A stretch of DNA of 10,220 nt, from assembly GCA_003024985.2 (NCBI GenBank), contig PXIH01S0037798.1, one strand, 5' to 3'. The first letter of the stretch is position 1; each line of letters starts with the position of its first letter. Position numbers and translations under genes: made by a program. The notes below the pieces were generated by a model that made no database searches, was not told where the DNA came from, and saw only the letters and a program-made list of their open reading frames with translations. Positions 8,160 through 10,220 of this stretch are shown here, piece by piece. Source of the stretch: Euperipatoides rowelli. Taxonomy: Eukaryota > Onychophora > Udeonychophora > Euonychophora > Peripatopsidae.

Positions 8160-8193
8160 TACTGTATAAATTGTATATGCAATATATACAGTA
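8160..8193. repeat. TACTGTATA/TATACAGTA palindrome
   Basis: TACTGTATA (8160-8168) and TATACAGTA (8185-8193) pair over 9 bp. After a single A/A mismatch, ATTG/CAAT adds 4 bp around a 6-nt loop. Two more ACAGT motifs follow within 30 bp. Confidence 0.8.
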
Positions 8194-8729
8194 TACAGTC
8201 TGAAATTACAGTATATTGTATTGTATAGACCTATTATAATTAGGTAAAGTCATAAGTTCTTCAAAAGGGCATTTGCACACAAAAAAAATTGCAGTGTGTG
8301 TAAGCCTGGACTCTTCTCACATTAATGCATAATGTAACAATACCATTAATTAAACATGAATATACAGTAAATTTCTCAAAGTTACAGTATTTTACCAATT
8401 CTTTATAATGAAAAATGATAACCCAGGAAGATAAATAAAAAATCTTTAAAGTCCTTTCCATGTAATTATGCAAAATAAATTTTAAAATTCTTCATAATGC
8501 TATTTGTATTTTCAAGAGTACCGGTATATTAAATAAATATTATTGCAAATCTCCACACTTTGCACCCTTTTCTTCAGCCAATTCATTTTATTTTTAGGAA
8601 ATTGAATTTTCTGTCACAATCCTATTCCATCCTCTTTAAAATTTACTGAGTTAGCTTATGTGTAAAACTATAAATTAAATAATGAAATGAAAAGTGCATA
8701 CAAGGAATATGAGTTTGGTTAAAACTTAC

Positions 8730-8839
8730 TCTACAACAGGTGCTACTCCACCTTTGGCATTTGGTCCATAAATATACTCAGGTCTGAAGTAAAATAGAAG
8801 ATAAACAACTATTGGTCCGGCATATTCTGCTAAAAACAC
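8730..8839 (-). CDS. TECR: TECR internal exon (upstream of the three)
   Basis: Internal exon of very-long-chain enoyl-CoA reductase, the NADPH-dependent ER membrane enzyme that reduces trans-2-enoyl-CoA in the last step of fatty-acid elongation. The 110-nt exon gives 36 codons plus two bases (GA). It reads VFLAEYAGPIVVYLLFYFRP, then EYIYGPNAKGGVAPVV, and aligns with the VFLTEYAGPLLIYLLFYFR stretch I recall for human TECR. This stretch includes a hydrophobic membrane segment (GPIVVYLLFYF). The acceptor is TGTACAG (AG at 8841-8840) and the donor is GTAAGT (GT at 8729-8728), so the exon starts in phase 0 and ends in phase 2. The residues after IYG (PNAKGGVAP) differ from vertebrate TECR, as expected for a loop. 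The related vertebrate paralogue TECRL is a less likely name in an invertebrate. The preceding exon, with the ubiquitin-like N-terminal part, was not found up to 10220. Confidence 0.93.
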
Positions 8840-9082
8840 CTGTACAAACGAATTATAATACTATGAATTAAAATTCTAAATTATTAAAAAAAATTATTAT
8901 TATTTTTTTTAATTTAACAATTTAAAAATATTTGGCCATTAAATTGATTACTGTACATCTCTGGATAAAAAAATTTTCAATTCCTTTTCTATGCCATGTT
9001 GCGAAATGCAGTATGGAGACACTAGCATGTACACTAACAACAACTGCACTAAATTACTTAATTTAAAAGAATCAAGAAATCG

Positions 9083-9804
9083 TGTTATTTTAAAGGACGA
9101 AGGAGTCAGTTATTTTAAAACATGATGTAGTTTGTATTTTAAAGAATGGAAACATTGTTATTTTAAAGGATAAAGGAGTCATTTGTTATTTTAAAGGATG
9201 AAGGAGTCGTTTGATAACTTAAAAGATGAACAAGTCATTTGTTATTTAAAAAAATAAAGGAATCATTTTTTTTTTTTTAAATGGAGTTATTTATTATTTT
9301 AAAGATCAGGATGGAGTTATTTTTTTAATTTAGAGGATGGAGTCATTTGTTATTTTAAAAGATGAAGTTTGATAACGAGTCATTTGTTACTTAAAAAATA
9401 AAAGAATCCTTCGTTATTTTAAAGGATGAAGGAGTTATTTGTAATTTAAGAGGACAAATAAGATGTTTGTTATTTTAAAGGATGGTGGAGTTTGTTATTT
9501 AAAGAAACAGGGTGTCATTATCTTAAAGGATGAATGAGTCATTTCTATATTAATGGATGAAAGATTCATTTGTAATTTAAAGGATGAAGTCGTTAACTTA
9601 AAAGATGAATGAGTCATTTATTTAAAAGAAAATAAGGGAAACATTTGTTATTTTAAAGAATGGAGTAATTTATTTTTAAAAGATGGAGTTAATTATTATT
9701 TTAAAGGATCATAAAGTCATTATTTTAAAGGATGGAGCCATTTGTTATTTTATAGGATGAAGGATCGCTTGAAATTTTAAAGAATGAAGGAGTAGTTTGT
9801 TATT
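9083..9804. repeat. Decayed minisatellite, ~27 units of ~28 bp
   Basis: A tandem array of a unit close to ATTTGTTATTTTAAAGGATG followed by AAGGAGTC (28 bp). I count about 27 units plus a partial one, mean length about 27 bp, with many substitutions and short deletions; several units lack the AAGGAG part. The best-preserved copies are near 9163-9215 and 9412-9440. Unit length is not a multiple of three and many units carry in-frame stops, so it is not a coding repeat. It lies in the intron ahead of the first visible TECR exon. Confidence 0.9.
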
Positions 9805-10055
9805 AATTGATTAATTTATAATGATTAAAATTCCAGGTTATTTTATTCGGCTGAATTTAAAATTTTATTTTTGTTTCTTAAAAATGATTGAATTTATGAA
9901 ATACTTGTGCGCATTATTTAAAATATTTACGGCCATATTAGAAAGTAAACTTAATATGATGTTTGTGAAAACAACCAAAGATGTAGCCATTAATATTATC
10001 TATTTTATTGCCAATATGGTGGAGTAATCATAGTTTTGTTCAAAAGTGAAATTAG

Positions 10056-10071
10056 TTTTTTTTTTTTTTTT
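10056..10071. repeat. T16 run
   Basis: Sixteen uninterrupted T residues, about 57 bp before the piggyBac-like end. No linked element was recognised. Confidence 0.9.
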
Positions 10072-10128
10072 AACAAGAATCCTTGGTCAAAAAATAATTA
10101 ATCAATGAAAATATTTTTTTAAATAATG

Positions 10129-10220
10129 TTAACCCTTTCCACTCCAATGGCGATTCTCAATCGCCATTTTCAATTTAGTAGTTGCACTCAAAAGTCGATT
10201 CAGAATCGCCATTTTAAATC
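10129..10220 (+). mobile_element. Probable piggyBac-like transposon or MITE terminus (cut by the window end)
   Basis: TTAA at 10129-10132 is followed by CCCTTTCCACTCC, which resembles piggyBac-family ends (TTAA target site, then a CCCTTT-type terminal repeat). Just inside is a perfect 10-bp inverted repeat, AATGGCGATT (10146-10155), CTC, AATCGCCATT (10159-10168). The AATCGCCATTTT part recurs at 10204-10215, as expected for subterminal repeats. Its GC content is higher than the flanking intron. The other end and any transposase lie outside the window, so the family call is by the terminus only. Confidence 0.5.

Larger units (their letters stand above)
5920..8729 (-). other. TECR intron between upstream and middle exons
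   Basis: A 2810-nt phase-2 intron with a GTAAGT donor and an AAAG acceptor. It contains the opposite-strand broken ORF at 6275-6743, a hairpin plus T6 at 6137-6168, palindromes at 6020-6060, 8031-8053 and 8160-8193, and the second TACCGGTATATTA copy (8519-8531). The 6750-7800 part shows no recognisable element. The patch at about 7820-8150 is less AT-rich than its surroundings, without a convincing reading frame. Confidence 0.85.
8840..10220 (-). other. TECR upstream intron (partial)
   Basis: Intron sequence ahead of the 8730-8839 exon, running off the end of the window. The acceptor is TTTGTACAG, with only a weak pyrimidine tract before it. About half of the visible intron is the minisatellite at 9083-9804, and the last 92 bp look like the end of a DNA transposon. 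No upstream TECR exon (the block ending around RDLG.Q..W.T) could be found here. Confidence 0.8.

Noticed and set aside
8261-8473. 70-codon open frame on the minus strand
   Set aside because: No coding bias or homology that I can see; it lies between two TECR exons whose protein sequence is continuous without it.
9083-9804. CRISPR-like or protein-coding repeat array
   Set aside because: Units abut with no unique spacers, diverge strongly, have a length not divisible by three, and lie in a eukaryotic intron.
9821-10027. 68-codon ATG open frame on the plus strand after the minisatellite
   Set aside because: Dominated by Ile, Phe, Lys and Met as expected from AT-rich DNA, with no recognisable domain.

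Overview
This is an AT-rich (by eye about 27-28% GC), gene-poor piece of an invertebrate nuclear genome. Long introns with canonical splice sites, homopolymer runs, transposon ends and a decayed minisatellite rule out a bacterium or an organelle. I cannot name the species. The protein fragments look like an animal, non-vertebrate orthologue of TECR.

The backbone of the window is one split gene on the minus strand, read from high to low coordinates: very-long-chain trans-2-enoyl-CoA reductase (TECR; Tsc13/Sc2 family). Three consecutive internal exons are present at 8839-8730, 5919-5814 and 3264-3192. Each has an AG acceptor and a GT donor, and the reading frame carries across both joins (phase 2, then phase 0). 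Together they encode about 96 contiguous residues of the multi-pass ER membrane enzyme that performs the last reduction of fatty-acid elongation. The N-terminal exons lie beyond 10220 and the C-terminal exons, which hold the catalytic region, lie below position 1. I found no further TECR exon inside the window.

Everything else sits in the introns. From low to high coordinates: two probable hAT transposon ends (about 97-160 and 653-708); an X-box/CCAAT cluster near 1115-1164; a 91/92-bp direct duplication joined by a single N at 1340, which looks like an assembly seam; small hairpins near 2909 and 3035; a GC-rich 40-nt hairpin next to an 18-nt T run (4596-4685); a TATA/TACAGTA palindrome cluster (6020-6120); an intronless, CpG-richer ORF on the opposite strand (6275-6743) that is broken by one frameshift and that I do not recognise; more TACTGTA palindromes (8160-8193); a decayed minisatellite of about 27 copies of a roughly 28-bp unit (9083-9804); and a probable piggyBac-like transposon end that runs off the window at 10129-10220.

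The most interesting items are the unrecognised nested ORF, the strong excess of TACAGTA/TACTGTA (21 copies) often placed in palindromes, the minisatellite, and the GC-rich hairpin with its adjoining homopolymer. I see no prokaryotic-type system, CRISPR array, rRNA or tRNA.
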